Source: Liolophura sinensis (Eukaryota; Mollusca; Polyplacophora; Chitonida; Chitonidae). From it: DNA of 64,000 nt. This document shows, piece after piece, positions 10,740 to 22,125 of this stretch; position 1 is the first letter of the stretch, and every line of letters begins with the position of its first letter. The notes beneath the pieces are model-generated. The model was not told where the DNA came from and searched no databases. It saw nothing but the letters and a program-made list of their open reading frames with translations. The DNA lies in NCBI RefSeq assembly GCF_032854445.1, contig NC_088296.1:1488001-1552000 (forward strand), read 5' to 3'. The position numbers and the translations under genes were made by a program.

Positions 10740-11805
10740 AATGCTTTCCGCAGCTCGCCATTAACTTTAGGCCAATATGTGAATGTCACATTTCAACTAA
10801 CAACCAGTTTCCCACAAAATTACTTTAGTCAATGGGTTCAAATCATTTATACTTGTTATCACGTTTAGTTCTAAACAGAATACATTGGAAATATAGTTGA
10901 GAAATGTCGGATTGATTTTCTCAAACTAGCATAATGACATTAGGCTATAGCTGCAATAGTTGCCCATTGAATTCAAGCGGCATTACCCTCGTGGGGTCTC
11001 CAAGACGAAAAGAATAGGACCTCAGTCTTCTTGGCAAGCTTGTCGTAACCTAGAGCTCTGTCGTGTGGCCTCGGTGAAATATAATGGACTCACATCTCTT
11101 ATATTTGTATGAGGGGCCATAGAGGAACAGGCCTATGTGTTTGACCTGGGTTGTGACCCTTAATTGAAGAGAACGCTCTTGCGAGATTTTCAAGCCCAAA
11201 CCTCCACTTCGGCTCTTTTTTAGTTAGAGACTGAAGATCGGATTAGCCCAGTCTGACAAACTGGTTGGAGCAGATATGCTCCAAACTAAAATCACAAGGG
11301 CTGTAAATGTTAAGCGATTCATAACATAAAAGTCACAGTGACAGCAAACTCAATACACACTTATCGACAATAAATAACCCCACTTTTCCTCAGCCGTTCT
11401 GAATTTGCCGGTACAGTGCTCAAGTAGACCTATACATACCTAATCCATCCAGGTGCTTGACATGCCAAAAGTTAGGCATGGTAATGGCCAATGTAGAAAT
11501 ACTTTGTTTTTCTTCCGAAGTGCAGGAGAAGGCTATATGTTAAAATGTTAAAATTGCGACGAAGCCTATATGACCTCCTCTATCGACTGTTCTCTCTTTA
11601 TAAAAGAGAAACAGGTCATTACCTTGAAAGTTCAAAACCATACAACTTTTCAAGTAGCACATCGCCTCATCTCTTCCTCGAGCATTGTCCTGAAAACTTC
11701 ATGCGCCAATGTGGTCAAGAAAATATCAACATTTATTGACACTCAAATATCACTGACTTGCCGATGATAGGTGACGGTAAACGTAAACAATATCTGTGAA
11801 AAAAT
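10740..11805. other. Unannotated non-coding stretch
   Basis: No open frame of note, no recognised repeat, no RNA gene. Probably intronic or intergenic between the candidate TRIM first exons. Confidence 0.4.
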
Positions 11806-11813
11806 TAACTAAC

Positions 11814-11860
11814 CTGTCAATAAAACCACATCTTCATCTGGCTCTGCACTAAATCAAGGC
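11814..11860 (-). other. Candidate non-coding first exon, donor at 11813
   Basis: Minus strand 'gtggttttattgacag' then GTTAGTTAA. The exon end 'attgacag' equals that at 14590. The donor is GTTAGT, weaker than the others. The right-hand coordinate is arbitrary. Confidence 0.25.
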
Positions 11861-11872
11861 TTTCTTAAGATC

Positions 11873-12071
11873 TCGGGGCTTCCGTGGCCAAGGTGATTAG
11901 TGTGCCAGCGCGACGCAATGACACAGGGGGTTCTCACCAATGCGGTTTCTGTGAATTCAAGTCCAGCCTATGCTGTCTTCCTCTCCGCTTGTTAGTGGGA
12001 AGGTCTTTCAGCAGCCTGCGGAAGGTCCACGGGATGTGCCCAGTTTCCTCCCGGTCATCTGTGATCGTAAC
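11873..12071 (+). mobile_element. SINE family 1, 3'-truncated copy
   Basis: Starts with the tRNA-like head 'cggggcttccgtggccaagg', then 'ttctcaccaatgcggtttct', B box 'gaattcaagtccagcctatg', 'gggaaggtctttcagcagcc' and 'gcccagtttcctcc'. The tail is lost. This copy and the one at 38521 define the 5' end of the family. Confidence 0.78.
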
Positions 12072-12705
12072 AACTGATAGTACTTGTAGTCATAGTAATA
12101 TTTGTGACTAATATTTATGAGCCATTGGAGACTCTCTGTGGCTTGTTTAATCATGATATTTGGATTAGTGGTAATTTTTCCACCGTCATGGAGGAAGGCG
12201 TGTATTATACCGCTTCCAAAACCCGGAAAGGAACACAGTGAGCCATCTATTCACCAAGATTTTGAGGCTCAGCCTTGATGAGTTTAGAACCATGCCCGTG
12301 GAGAGTTAATACCTTGTGGCTAACCAATCTTTAGTATACAACAATTGTATATGACATACAGTCAGTATGCTACAAAACTTAAAGCACATCCATCAAGGCT
12401 TGCCTACGACTGTGATGTGTAAATATATGTAGATAGATGGTTTGATGTTCGGGTTCAGTAATTTATTTTGATACCAACGTTAACAAAGAGGATATAGCCC
12501 GTTTGTCTCTTCCGGAGTTTCCTCCCTAGCTTCTTCCAAAACCTAAATAAATATCTGATCCACGTAAACATTAGAAATAAGATACAAATCCTCTTATGAT
12601 TCAGTTTGTGAGGGACAGCTGATTCTAGTCCAGTAACGTCTAATATATAACAGTTAACATCATTGCAGTGTTGTCGCTTTTTCAGGGTTCCAAACTAAAA
12701 GTTTA
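12072..12705. other. Unannotated non-coding stretch
   Basis: AT-rich, no open frame and no recognised repeat. Confidence 0.4.
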
Positions 12706-12707
12706 AT

Positions 12708-12862
12708 TTGTTGATGTATTTGATTGGTGTTTACGTATTTGATTGGTGTTTACGCCGTTCTGAAGAATATTTCATTTATACGACAGCGGCCTGCATTATG
12801 GTTGGAGGAAACCGGAAAAGTCCTGGGGAAACACAGGACCATTTGCAGCCATGCAGTCGTGA
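12708..12862 (-). mobile_element. SINE family 1, 5'-truncated, with duplicated tail
   Basis: Contains 'gtttacgccgttctgaagaa', 'tatacgacagcggcctgcat' and 'tatggttggaggaaaccgg'. The tail segment 'gtatttgattggtgtttac' is present twice in tandem, a small internal duplication. Confidence 0.7.
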
Positions 12863-14583
12863 ATCCCTAGGCTTGAACCCCTATTGTATCTGTTCGAATT
12901 ATTATTATTCTAGGGAGTTTGGTGATACATTTGATGTAAAGCGACAAGTGATACATTCCTGGAACTTCAGTATGATTTAGGAATGTATCGTTATATGTAT
13001 TCCGATTGGATAGGCAATATGTCAGTTGATCGGGGGGCAAGGGAGCCAACCCCTGTAGGTGTTAATGACTCCAACAAGCATTGCTTTAACTAGGAAGACG
13101 AAGTCTCTTATTCCTTTGCAGAAGGCCCGAGTAAACAATTTGAGCAGAAAGTGGAGTACATGTCCAGAAACCAGTTTTACATAGCTTCTCTCGAGTATAT
13201 GTCAATATTTCATAGCTTTACCATACGCCTTTTGACTACACAAACTTAATATCACAGTAATAGGTCTCTCGCAATTTCTGATTAACTTCAAAGTTTGACA
13301 AAGCGTTTAATTCACTTTTGATAGTTATGTCAAAGTCCATGCGGAATATATGCCTGGTTAAAGCAACACTATATTAAATCAATCCAACAGTTCAAATATT
13401 GTCCAAATAACTTCTTTTTCAGTCATACTCATTTCATTTTTTTCTGCTAATTTTAAGCTTATACATGATAAACATGCATTTCAAAAAAAATATACAATTA
13501 ACAGCACTCGCACACATTTTTCGCGAGCTTTGCAAACAAGACTTGAATTTGTGTACGATCTTCATTAGATTTAATTTTGGATTCAGTCTCCATTTCAATC
13601 TGAAACCGCGAAGCCATTTCATAAGTCGTTCATTGTTTCTCTTCGCCAGAGGCAAACTCCGCTTAAACTCCTATCTTAAACACAGTCATTATCAACTGAG
13701 AAAATCTTAATTAGCCGCTAACAAGGTGCTAATGTTTGATATCTTATGGTGATTTGTGCATACACGTGTGTAAGCGCTATTGTTTTTACCCATGTTTTCT
13801 GAAATTCTTTTCGTCAGCGATGTACAAAGAACCGTTCTTCTCGGACAAATCTCCACAGCTGACCATTATCGTCGTTCGAAAATTCTAGATTTATATCTCA
13901 CGACAGCCTTAACGTGTTAATGTAGCCACATGTGTATGTCGCCAAATGATGCCAGATGATATCTGTCCATGTATGTAGATTCAGACGTTTGTAGGCACGT
14001 GACTCCGGACTGGAAGAGCTTTTTATATATTTAAAGCAATATGTAGGTCATTGTTGAGGCAGACTTCTCATGCGAATCTTACCAAGTTTTAAACTGAAGA
14101 TACAGCAGTGAGATATTCCAGGCAAATTTGTTTATTATGAAGACATGCTTCAAAGGACCAATTACCCTCATTCGTGTCATCATATCAAATTCTGCTTACA
14201 AGCAATTCATACCCCATTGGGGCCCATGTAGAATTTATATGGAGGTGCGCATTTTATGTTTACAGCATGATTACAGCTGTTGTTGTGGTTCGATGAGTGT
14301 ATGTTAAAAATCAGCGTATTAGGTCTGGAATTTCTGGAAGGAAATTCTTGCTGTAATTCATCTGTTACCCTACACATAATTCGGTTTCAGTGTTATCTAA
14401 ATGGCACGAGCGTGTACCACAGGCGACACATCCATTTGGAAATGTGCACACTATATATTAACTCCATTCTGGATGATTTGCAATTCGGTTCGTGAAGCTG
14501 CACTTTATAAGCAACCGTACAGGTCAGCTTTGCAGTACCATGTCATGGAACAGCACGATTGATACATTTTGCCTTTGTTTATG
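12863..14583. other. Unannotated non-coding stretch
   Basis: Long AT-rich stretch with only short random open frames (at most about 80 codons, no recognisable product). Confidence 0.4.
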
Positions 14584-14589
14584 ACTTAC

Positions 14590-14640
14590 CTGTCAATAAC
14601 AAATGAGACGCCAGTATATTCTACTTGGAAATATTGCTTA
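14590..14640 (-). other. Candidate non-coding first exon, donor at 14589
   Basis: Minus strand 'ctcatttgttattgacag' then GTAAGTCATA, a consensus donor with the same 'ttgacag' end as the other candidates. The right-hand coordinate is arbitrary. Confidence 0.35.
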
Positions 14641-14899
14641 ATTTAAAAATTAATCGTTAAAGGTTAGGCATAACTGTTTAACGTAATAGTTGATGTTAAT
14701 GTGCAAAAAAAACCCCGTTATTTGAAAGTAACTAAAACACCTCAGCGATAACGGTATGTATATATTGCTTGTAGACATATGTGATGTACCGAACGAAAGG
14801 GCATGAACATGAGTGTGTATTGTTTGTAGAGTTGCAAATGGTCCACGTGAAAAATAGATGTCTTTTATCATGCCTGTAACGTTGCTCTTTCTTGAGTTT

Positions 14900-14990
14900 C
14901 CTCCCACCATAATGCTGGTCGCCGTCGTAATAGTGAAATATTCTTGAGTACGGCGTAAAACACCAATCACATAAATAAATAAATCAAATA
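14900..14990 (+). mobile_element. SINE family 1, tail half
   Basis: 'gtttcctcccaccataatgc', 'tggtcgccgtcgtaatagtg', 'aaatattcttgagtacggcg' then 'taaaacaccaatcacataaa', ending in an (ATAA)n tail. 5'-truncated. Confidence 0.75.
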
Positions 14991-15120
14991 ATGACACAGA
15001 GTTGACAAAAATTGCCTAAAATTTCCAACAAAGTATCTTTAAAGAACTGAGGTAAAAGTGAGGTATGTCAAAGCTCTTCCCACTGAGTGTTAGGATGTAT
15101 TTAGTTATCAGACTGGTATC

Positions 15121-15165
15121 TATGCTGTTCTCAAGAATATGTTATTTATATGACAGTGGTAACAA
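15121..15165 (-). mobile_element. SINE family 1, decayed fragment
   Basis: 'tatgctgttctcaagaatat' then 'tatttatatgacagtgg' resembles the reversed tail region ('ctcaagaatatttcacttat', 'acgacggc'). Short and diverged. Confidence 0.35.
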
Positions 15166-15634
15166 CTCATGAAGAAACAAACGCACCTCACAAGGTGCCT
15201 GGCAATCTTTCTGATTTCTGACAGCATGCAGAACTGAAGAGATTTGGGGACGCTGTCTTGCGGTGTAATTGACCCCTAGAGCCCCCATAGCCAACAAGGG
15301 TCAGCAACACAGGCCTACCTACGTTAACTTGAAACACCGCTGAATCTAGGGATAGACAATACAATAAACAGAACGTACGTGTGACACACATAACCGGCAA
15401 CAAATATGACGGGTCTTTCCCTTGTGATCCAAGGTAAACATATCAAAATGACTAGCCATAACGTTTTTATAATATATCAGAGAAAAACGTACGTATGCAG
15501 GATTTATCTGTATACTAGTTCATAACCCAAATAACCCAAAACTGTATTTTGTTATATAGGCCAATTGCCTACATAAATATTTAAAGACAGCAATCGCAAG
15601 CAATACTGTCAAATGAATATCGAGGCGACTGTGG

Positions 15635-15780
15635 AGTCGACTGTGTAGTATCTTTGCCGAACATAAGGAAAGTCTACACAGTCGACTAAGATGCCGTATT
15701 GAGCATCACATTAAGAAACTCGGGAGCACTGCTCCCATCAAGAATAAAACTGTGTGTCAAACGAGAATGTCCAATACGGC
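15635..15780. repeat. Cluster of perfect inverted repeats (hairpin-forming)
   Basis: Three palindromic structures lie side by side. First, AGTCGACTGTGTAG at 15635-15648 pairs perfectly with its complement at 15674-15687 (14-bp stem, 25-nt loop). Second, GCCGTATTG at 15693-15701 pairs with CAATACGGC at 15772-15780 (9 bp, 70-nt loop). Third, inside that loop, GGGAGCA-C-TGCTCCC at 15722-15736 is a 7-bp stem with a single unpaired base. No open frame is associated. It could be a MITE remnant or a structured transcript; I cannot tell. Confidence 0.6.
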
Positions 15781-16129
15781 ACCTCGTTAAAACTAGTTGG
15801 ACTCCTCTAGATATACCATGTATATAAGATTTACAGCCAATAGCAGGGTGAAAGCGTGAAGTCTGTTATGCATCTATAAATTCCCATTTACCATAACACA
15901 GACAACGAACATTTTTAAGAATGTTGGATCGAAAATCAGCTTAGGGTATTTTTTATTTTCGATTCGTAGGTTAATTTAGGACAGCCTCTGACTCCCGGTC
16001 TAGGCTTTAAATAAAGAGAATGCATGTCGATAGTATCATAAGAAACAAAGGTTAAGACAGTTTTTGTGTTTTCTGACATCACCTCCCGCCTCCTCATCGT
16101 GAGTAGTATAGATGTCTGTCCCGCTGGTA

Positions 16130-16950
16130 GGTCAAATATAAAATTAAAATAAACTGTTGACATAATAAAGTCAACATCCCCAATATTTAACGCCTGGCGG
16201 TAGGCGTGGGTGTATGAGCGCTGTTGATCCGGCCTTAACTCGAAACAGACGGTCGAATCTATACCGACGGCTGGAACTCGAATTATTCGTTAATTAAAGA
16301 ATGGGTGTGATGTAAACATTATTTATAACCGAGACGACATGGCGTTGTGGGGAATAAAATAAAATCCGCATGGACAGTTCCAGCGGGATTTTCAAAAGTA
16401 AAAATAAATTGATAACGTAACCCAAAAATATGTGGTCAACGTCTCCAATATTTAACGTGTGGAGGTAGTTGTAGTATACGAGAGCTGTTGACATATACAC
16501 CCCTGCGTTACAGCGTTTCCGGGAATAAAATCTGTATACACCATTCCAACGGGATTTCTGAAAAATAATATATATATATATACGGCCTTCATCTTCAATA
16601 GTTAATGCGTGCAGGTGATGGCAGTATATGAGCGCTGTTGAGAGGTCATTAGCATAGCACCGGCGGTGCGAATCCTGAATTAATTAAAGAAGAACTGATG
16701 TGTCGTAAACATTATTTATAGTCACACTATAAAAACGTAGAGACCTGCTGAGACGAGCATTGAGCCCGTGGGTATAATAACGGCTTAGGTCATTCGACGT
16801 TTTTAACTCCGATCGGTTAATTAGGTCGGATGGTAGTCGACCCAGCCTCCTTATAAAGACGTTGTCAGAGACCGGCTGTATAGAACCGAAGAGCATAATA
16901 ACTGCTTACGTCATCTCTTTTAGGTTAATTGGGTCAGATTATCTAACAGG
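16130..16950. repeat. Diverged short-range repeat cluster
   Basis: Three related segments: 'ccccaatatttaacgcctgg' (16179), 'ctccaatatttaacgtgtgg' (16444) and 'cttcaatagttaatgcgtgc' (16589), each followed by a 'gtatatgagcgctgttga'-like stretch. 'gtaaacattatttata' with nearby 'ttaattaaagaa' occurs near 16285-16325 and 16680-16720. 'ataataacggcttaggtcat' and 'cggttaattaggtcgga' (16773-16833) recur in altered form at 16895-16945. The copies are old. Confidence 0.5.
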
Positions 16951-17627
16951 ATCCAGGAGGAAGGAAAACATGGCCACTAATACGACCAAATTTGAAAACA
17001 AACCTCAAGATGAAAGTGTCGGTACCTAAACCTTTACCCAAAATTATATGGATAAATAACTGCAAGGGACTTCACATAGGACATACAGTTGTGAGGAATA
17101 CTATCGAAATACGCGGTTCTAGTTGGATCATAATAATGGGGTGAGCGGCTGTTTGAAGTTTCCGTAAGGAATTTAGATAACTCGTGTATAGGTACGTAGT
17201 GAAAACCTTCAACCATTACCAATGTCGCCTGTCATTCAACAAATACGACACGTTGACAGTTAACGGGAGCAGTTGTGGTCACAGGTCATAGGCATTCACC
17301 AGCACAATCTCTGTTAATATTCTAGCCCCATGCATAACAGACCTGTCAACAATGTCGTGCGTGACAGGCGTGCAGATAATGCACATATTCAGTATAGACT
17401 GACCCTACAACTTTCCCTATGTCTCCAGCTCACAGTATCATAGAGGAAATATATATAAATCAATAGAAGTCTAAAACCAATTTCGAGGCCCGTTGATTAA
17501 TTTAATTACTAATTTTTTGCATACCTAAATTGTATGGTATGTTAAAACATATGTTGTTGTATTAAAGGGGTAAGATATGTACATGGTAGGAGCATGCGTG
17601 CGTGTGTAGGTATTAGTTATTGTGTGA
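16951..17627. other. Unannotated non-coding stretch
   Basis: No repeat or credible coding segment seen. Confidence 0.4.
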
Positions 17628-17905
17628 TAGTGGCAGTCGCTCGGCGCTCAGCAATGAGAGGTTATAGAACAAGGAAACAAGCCTGGTTGACCCGGTGTCA
17701 GTATAATGTGATTGGGTGGAGTGTTGTCTGGTCCCTTCGGCATGATACTGCCGTGGTGTCAGCACTTTGGCGGCATGGACTCTCCTTTCCACAAGAAGAT
17801 ACAATACATGTACACACACCTAATGACCACTCATAGTCATATGCTAGAAAAAGTGTTAGGCATTGTCTACCACGTTGAACGCTAAGCATACATATATGGT
17901 ATAAT
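17628..17905 (+). mobile_element. SINE family 2, headless copy
   Basis: Contains 'gctcggcgctcagcaatgag', 'cctggttgacccggtgtcag', 'tataatgtgattgggtggag', 'cagcactttggcggcatgga', 'ccacaagaagatacaataca' and 'gtacacacacctaatgacc'. These landmarks recur in order at 36498, 37611 and 48925. The tRNA-like head is missing here. Confidence 0.7.
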
Positions 17906-18413
17906 GGCAGCAGTATCCACAAACATAACACATCCAGTACTTCATCCATTTTCAAGACTTACTATTATGACGTCTGTTTATACTAACGTTTAATTTACTT
18001 GGAAGCGATTGCATCTAGTAAGGAAACTGGCTATTTCTTCTCGTATTAGAACAAGCCGGATACCAGGTTTTGGATCTACACGAAAGGCAGACAAAGTTAC
18101 GTACACGTAATTTCCAAGACAACGTATCGTCTTTAACTACTGCATGGTTGCTGTAGTAATTACCTGTACGTAACTCTTAGAGTGCTTCGTGCAGATTACG
18201 AAGATGATATGATGAAGGAATGCTTTCAAGGGGAATTCATGCTCTGTATTGTCCTCTCTGCGAATCTTTGTCTTTCATTACGCCCTTTTCTTATCACTGT
18301 TACTTGTGTAGTACTTTGCTACATGCCGTGACATGATGCACATATCTTCAAAGTCACGGTTGATGCAAGTCACGGTTACACATATTACCAAGTAATTCTT
18401 ATCAGTTGGGTCA
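17906..18413. other. Unannotated non-coding stretch
   Basis: AT-rich, no recognised feature. Confidence 0.4.
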
Positions 18414-18419
18414 CATTAC

Positions 18420-18460
18420 CTGTCAACATGGAGGCTTCAACACAATTGGTTTGAATTGTC
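18420..18460 (-). other. Candidate non-coding first exon, donor at 18419
   Basis: Minus strand 'gaagcctccatgttgacag' then GTAATGTG. The exon end 'gttgacag' is similar to the other four candidates and the donor GTAATG is the same as that of the TRIM RING exon. The right-hand coordinate is arbitrary. Confidence 0.3.
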
Positions 18461-18778
18461 GATTGCTATGATTTTAATCTAAATAACTATATACGTACAT
18501 AAATGTTGCAAAAGTTACCTGAAGGCCATTTGGAATTACTGAAATCTCGGTATTCCTACGAGGGCCAGGTTTTCAACTTTCCTGGTCTTTCCTGTACCGT
18601 ATTCAGTGTCAAAGGTCTTAAATTTAAAGTCTGAAATTTGGAAATTTAAGAGATGTTACAGAAAATTCAATATAATACATACATTAGAAGAGTGCTTAAA
18701 AATGCCCCAAAATGTCAAGGTCATTCTGCAATAATGTGTAAAAGGAGAGATGCATCAGAATCTGTATGTTCTGTCTAC

Positions 18779-18842
18779 AATGTTATCCCCAAGCAATGTT
18801 ATCCTCAAGCAATGTTATCCCCAAGCAATGTTATCCCCAAGC
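18779..18842. repeat. 16-bp tandem repeat, 4 copies
   Basis: Exactly four copies of 'aatgttatccccaagc', the second with one change (cctc). Confidence 0.95.
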
Positions 18843-19079
18843 TGCCCTAATGATTCCCCATGATAGAGCTGAAATATTGCCCAAAACATCGCGTATAAGT
18901 CATAGTTATTAATTTATTCATTAACATGCAGTAATTAAATATTTCCACACACTGCTCTGTTTATCTGAATTGAGTCACATTATACATGTATATATGGCAC
19001 CAAGGGTTTACCGCTTCCTACATGTATGCTCTTATAACAATTTATTATTGGTTATGATGTTTCATACTGAATAGGGACT

Positions 19080-19300
19080 CACGCTAAGGCCTGGCTGTCG
19101 ACGCAGGCGATTGGCTCACGACTGATCAGGGCACGTATTCAAATCCAGACTCTACTGATTCAGCTACGGTTTTATCTGAGGAAAGTTAATGGGGATCTGT
19201 GGTCATCCACATGGTTTACATCAAACTCAGCATCAGTCCATGCTATTAAATCTGATTGGTCAATAATGTTAACTTAAGAAAAGGGAAAGAATTTTGTTCT
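19080..19300 (+). mobile_element. Possible third tRNA-derived SINE family, one copy
   Basis: 'gctaaggcctggctgtcgac', 'gggcacgtattcaaatccag' (a B-box-like GTATTCAAATCC), then 'aggaaagttaatggggatct' and 'tccatgctattaaatctga'. The tRNA-like promoter boxes followed by unrelated sequence suggest a SINE, but there is no second copy in the window to confirm it. Confidence 0.35.
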
Positions 19301-19860
19301 TAGTCATTTTGAAGTCAAAGAGCTGTCTCCCCTAGTTCACTGAACGCAGCATTTAAAAGTAAACAGTTCAATTATTGGTTTTGAACTGCAAAGACATTAT
19401 TTAAACCAAGACATCGACCCATATACGATATGGCGTGATGTTGGGTCAGGTGTGACCTAGATGTCGCTTTTTAAACTGATATTTGGTGAGTCAGCACTTG
19501 GTCGGTGAGTAAACCTGGAAGTGTGCGAAAATAATTAAATCGACTTACAGAACTACCGTTACTCGCCGATACATATATCCTTAGCCTCATGAAAAGACGC
19601 ATGTTTAGAAACCATGACTTATTCATTTAATTCTTTTATACATGCATACCTTAAGACTGAAATTGTGGTTAAGCGGTCACAAATCACGTGACACACACTG
19701 TAAAACTGTATGAAATGATAATTTTATGTGACAGAAAAAAACAGTTCATCTTTAAAAGAAAATAAAACGATGGATAAAGCTTTATATCATAGCTGAAAAC
19801 ATATCTACTGAGAAGGTATCCAGCACCAAACTGGATCAATGGTCGATTACTTCTACATCA
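19301..19860. other. Unannotated non-coding stretch
   Basis: No feature recognised. Confidence 0.4.
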
Positions 19861-19905
19861 AAATGAAATATTCTTGAATACGGCGTAAAACACCAGTGAG
19901 ATTGG
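19861..19905 (+). mobile_element. SINE family 1, tail fragment
   Basis: 'aaatgaaatattcttgaata' then 'cggcgtaaaacaccagtgag', the conserved 3' end of the family. Confidence 0.65.
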
Positions 19906-20015
19906 TTTCAGAAAAATAAAGCATATTCGCTAATGAATGTAAATTTTTATATGTATTATATATATTAAATTTTGTCGAAATATTCTGAGTATATGCTTTT
20001 GCAGTGTAGGCAAGC

Positions 20016-20127
20016 TGACATACTCAGACACTGACATACTCAGACACTGACATACTCAGACACTGACATACTGAGACACTGACATACTCATACACTGACA
20101 TACTCAGACACTGACATACTCAGACAC
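20016..20127. repeat. 16-bp tandem repeat, 7 copies
   Basis: 'tgacatactcagacac' repeated seven times exactly in register (112 bp), with single changes in two copies. Confidence 0.95.
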
Positions 20128-20195
20128 AGTATATGTACACACACCCACTGACTCCTCGTCATATGACTGAACAATTGTAAAGTACGAAAGTGAAT
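20124..20195 (+). mobile_element. SINE family 2, tail fragment
   Basis: 'gtatatgtacacacacccac' then 'tgactcctcgtcatatgact' and 'aattgtaaagtacga', matching the 3' part of the family. It abuts the 16-bp repeat. Confidence 0.6.
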
Positions 20196-20731
20196 CTCCA
20201 AGAATACCTACCGAGATGAGTCCACGTTAAATGAATGGGCTTAAATTTCTATTTCTGAAACAGGGTATGGCATTTCAACACTTCAAGGGAGACAACTATT
20301 AACTAAAGCTAGAACATGTTCCAGTACCACGGAGATCACATACCCTGCCATACAATTGCGCACAAATTACAATTTTCCAGCCCTGGGTTTTCATTTCCAG
20401 GCCACAGAAATTAAGTACCTTCAAATCCCTAAAATTATATTCTTTGACTATTTCTCAAAAGTTACAAAACATACAAAGTAGATTCGGAATCACTGGCCCT
20501 ATAAATACACCGGAAGTTATATCCAGATTTCAAACTTTTATGACGTCATATATTCGACCAATGGCGAGCCTTTTTAACAGATTTTAATGTCTTTATCACA
20601 CTTTACTGCTCTGCATGCATATTAGTTTTCAGAAGGTTCCACCTATTGTTTCTTGAGATGACGATGTTTAAAAGTTTCCCTTGAAATCCTATAAGTCACC
20701 GATACATTACAGTTTTCAAAGCCAAGATAGT
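20196..20731. other. Unannotated non-coding stretch
   Basis: No feature recognised. Confidence 0.4.
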
Positions 20732-20926
20732 CTTCTACGGATGCACTGCGAACAAAGGTTACAATTTGCGCACTATCTCGTTATTCTGTGAGTTACCTTC
20801 TCCAGATGCACTGCGAACAAAGGTTACAAGTCCCGCACTCTCTCGTTATTCTGTGAGTTGCCTTCTCCAGATGCACTGCGAACAAAGGTTACAAATTGCG
20901 CACTCTCTCGTTATTCTGTGACTTGC
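20732..20926. repeat. 65-bp tandem repeat, 3 copies
   Basis: Three 65-bp copies of 'cttctccagatgcactgcga' + 'acaaaggttacaa...cgcac' + 'tctctcgttattctgtgagt' + 'tgc'. Confidence 0.95.
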
Positions 20927-21011
20927 TAGAATTTTTCATTAGCGACATCTATGTGAAATCAAAAGTTATAAAAGAGTAATCTTTATGAAGCTGAGGGGTT
21001 GGTGTGCTATA

Positions 21012-21178
21012 TAGCAGCAACATAGGTCATGAGCCTCTCACCAATGCGATCGCGGTAAGTTCAAGTCCAGCTGATTCGGGCTTCCTGTCCATTCGTACAT
21101 GAGAAGGTTTGTCAGGATCTGCACGGTTTCCTTCCTCCATAATGCTGGCCATCGTCGTACAGTAAAATGTTCTCAACA
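21012..21178 (+). mobile_element. SINE family 1, truncated at both ends
   Basis: 'catgagcctctcaccaatgc', B box 'taagttcaagtccagctgat', 'gcacggtttccttcctccat' and 'aatgctggccatcgtcgtac'. Confidence 0.75.
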
Positions 21179-21839
21179 TCATTTTCAGCTTTAGTCGATT
21201 CTCTTCAGTGTAAATATGGAGCTGGTTCGCTATACAAGGAGGCACAAGGACCGGATCGAGCAAACGGTTGTGTAACGTCACCAACTAGATATTGTCGACA
21301 TGATAAAAAAAATGTCTACGATGAGCGTCATGTTGATATGTATGTCAGGCAGTGTAGCTGAAATTACGAAGTGACGTATAGACTTACCTATTCATTCATA
21401 CATGTATTCTCTTAAATGACCTTTAACCCGGTGAACTTCATTATGTACAGGCCTAGAGTCATAGCCTGTGCTTTATTCTTTGGTGGCCTTATTTTTATTG
21501 TTATCAACTCACAGGTGTTTTAAAATAAACTATTTTAGGGAATATCCGATCATCGCCTGTTTATTGAAACTGATCGATATAGGTGCATGACATGTATATA
21601 GGCCCCATATCAGTTGTGATCCACAGCTGGAATTTTCACTGGCAGATACACACATATATAGAGCCTACCAACCGATACATTAGCCACTAACTTAATTTTG
21701 TGTATATCACGAGTACTGAAAACATTTAAAACTTTCTTTAGCCAATAGACTTTCGTTTCTAATTTGAACCTCAGCTGATGTTCTTTGTTCAGTAACTGCT
21801 GAAGTTGGGCATGGCCTTAATCAAGGGGGAATAACTCTG
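21179..21839. other. Unannotated upstream region of VPS13
   Basis: No coding exon seen. A minus-strand donor-like site (GTAAGTC, from 'gacttacct' near 21380) is present but is not supported by a shared exon end. Confidence 0.35.
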
Positions 21840-22125
21840 GTTGTATCTTTCCTCATTACCGCCTTCGCCTCATTTGCATGTCGAACCAACATGGCGGTTT
21901 CGTCTCAGCCCGACACAATCACCGGCATGTGACTGATTTTCGTTCTGCTCGGGTGTGCACGGATTAAGGAAGGTTCCAGCTGTCAAATCTGGAGGGAGTT
22001 AATCGTGGCCAGTGGAAATAGGAGTTGTTGCGCTATTTCATTGCGTAAATTCTGCAGAACTAAGCCTGCTTTTCGTCTGTAGTTGTTGTTGGGCCGCAAC
22101 TTGACAGTTCGTCGAGGCTTTCAAC
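21840..22125 (+). promoter_or_regulatory. Probable VPS13 promoter and 5' UTR
   Basis: The region just before the VPS13 start is richer in GC and CpG than its surroundings. It has an octamer motif ATTTGCAT at 21872-21879 and AACATGGCGG at 21888-21897. The latter differs in one base from the YY1 consensus AAGATGGCGG, which in many animal housekeeping genes sits just downstream of the transcription start. No TATA box is obvious. The transcription start is inferred, not seen. Confidence 0.45.
21891..21932 (+). other. Possible short upstream ORF (13 codons)
   Basis: ATG within the YY1-like motif opens a 13-codon frame (MAVSSQPDTITGM) ending in TGA, 193 bases before the VPS13 start. It matters only if transcription begins upstream of 21891. 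Confidence 0.2.

Noticed and set aside
10387-18850. Scattered open frames of 60-90 codons between TRIM and VPS13
   Set aside because: Short and of random composition; none matches a family I recognise. Several lie on SINEs or overlap frames on the opposite strand.
20016-20127. Possible CRISPR-like array
   Set aside because: Direct tandem repeats with no spacers, in animal DNA with introns. The same applies to every other array in the window.
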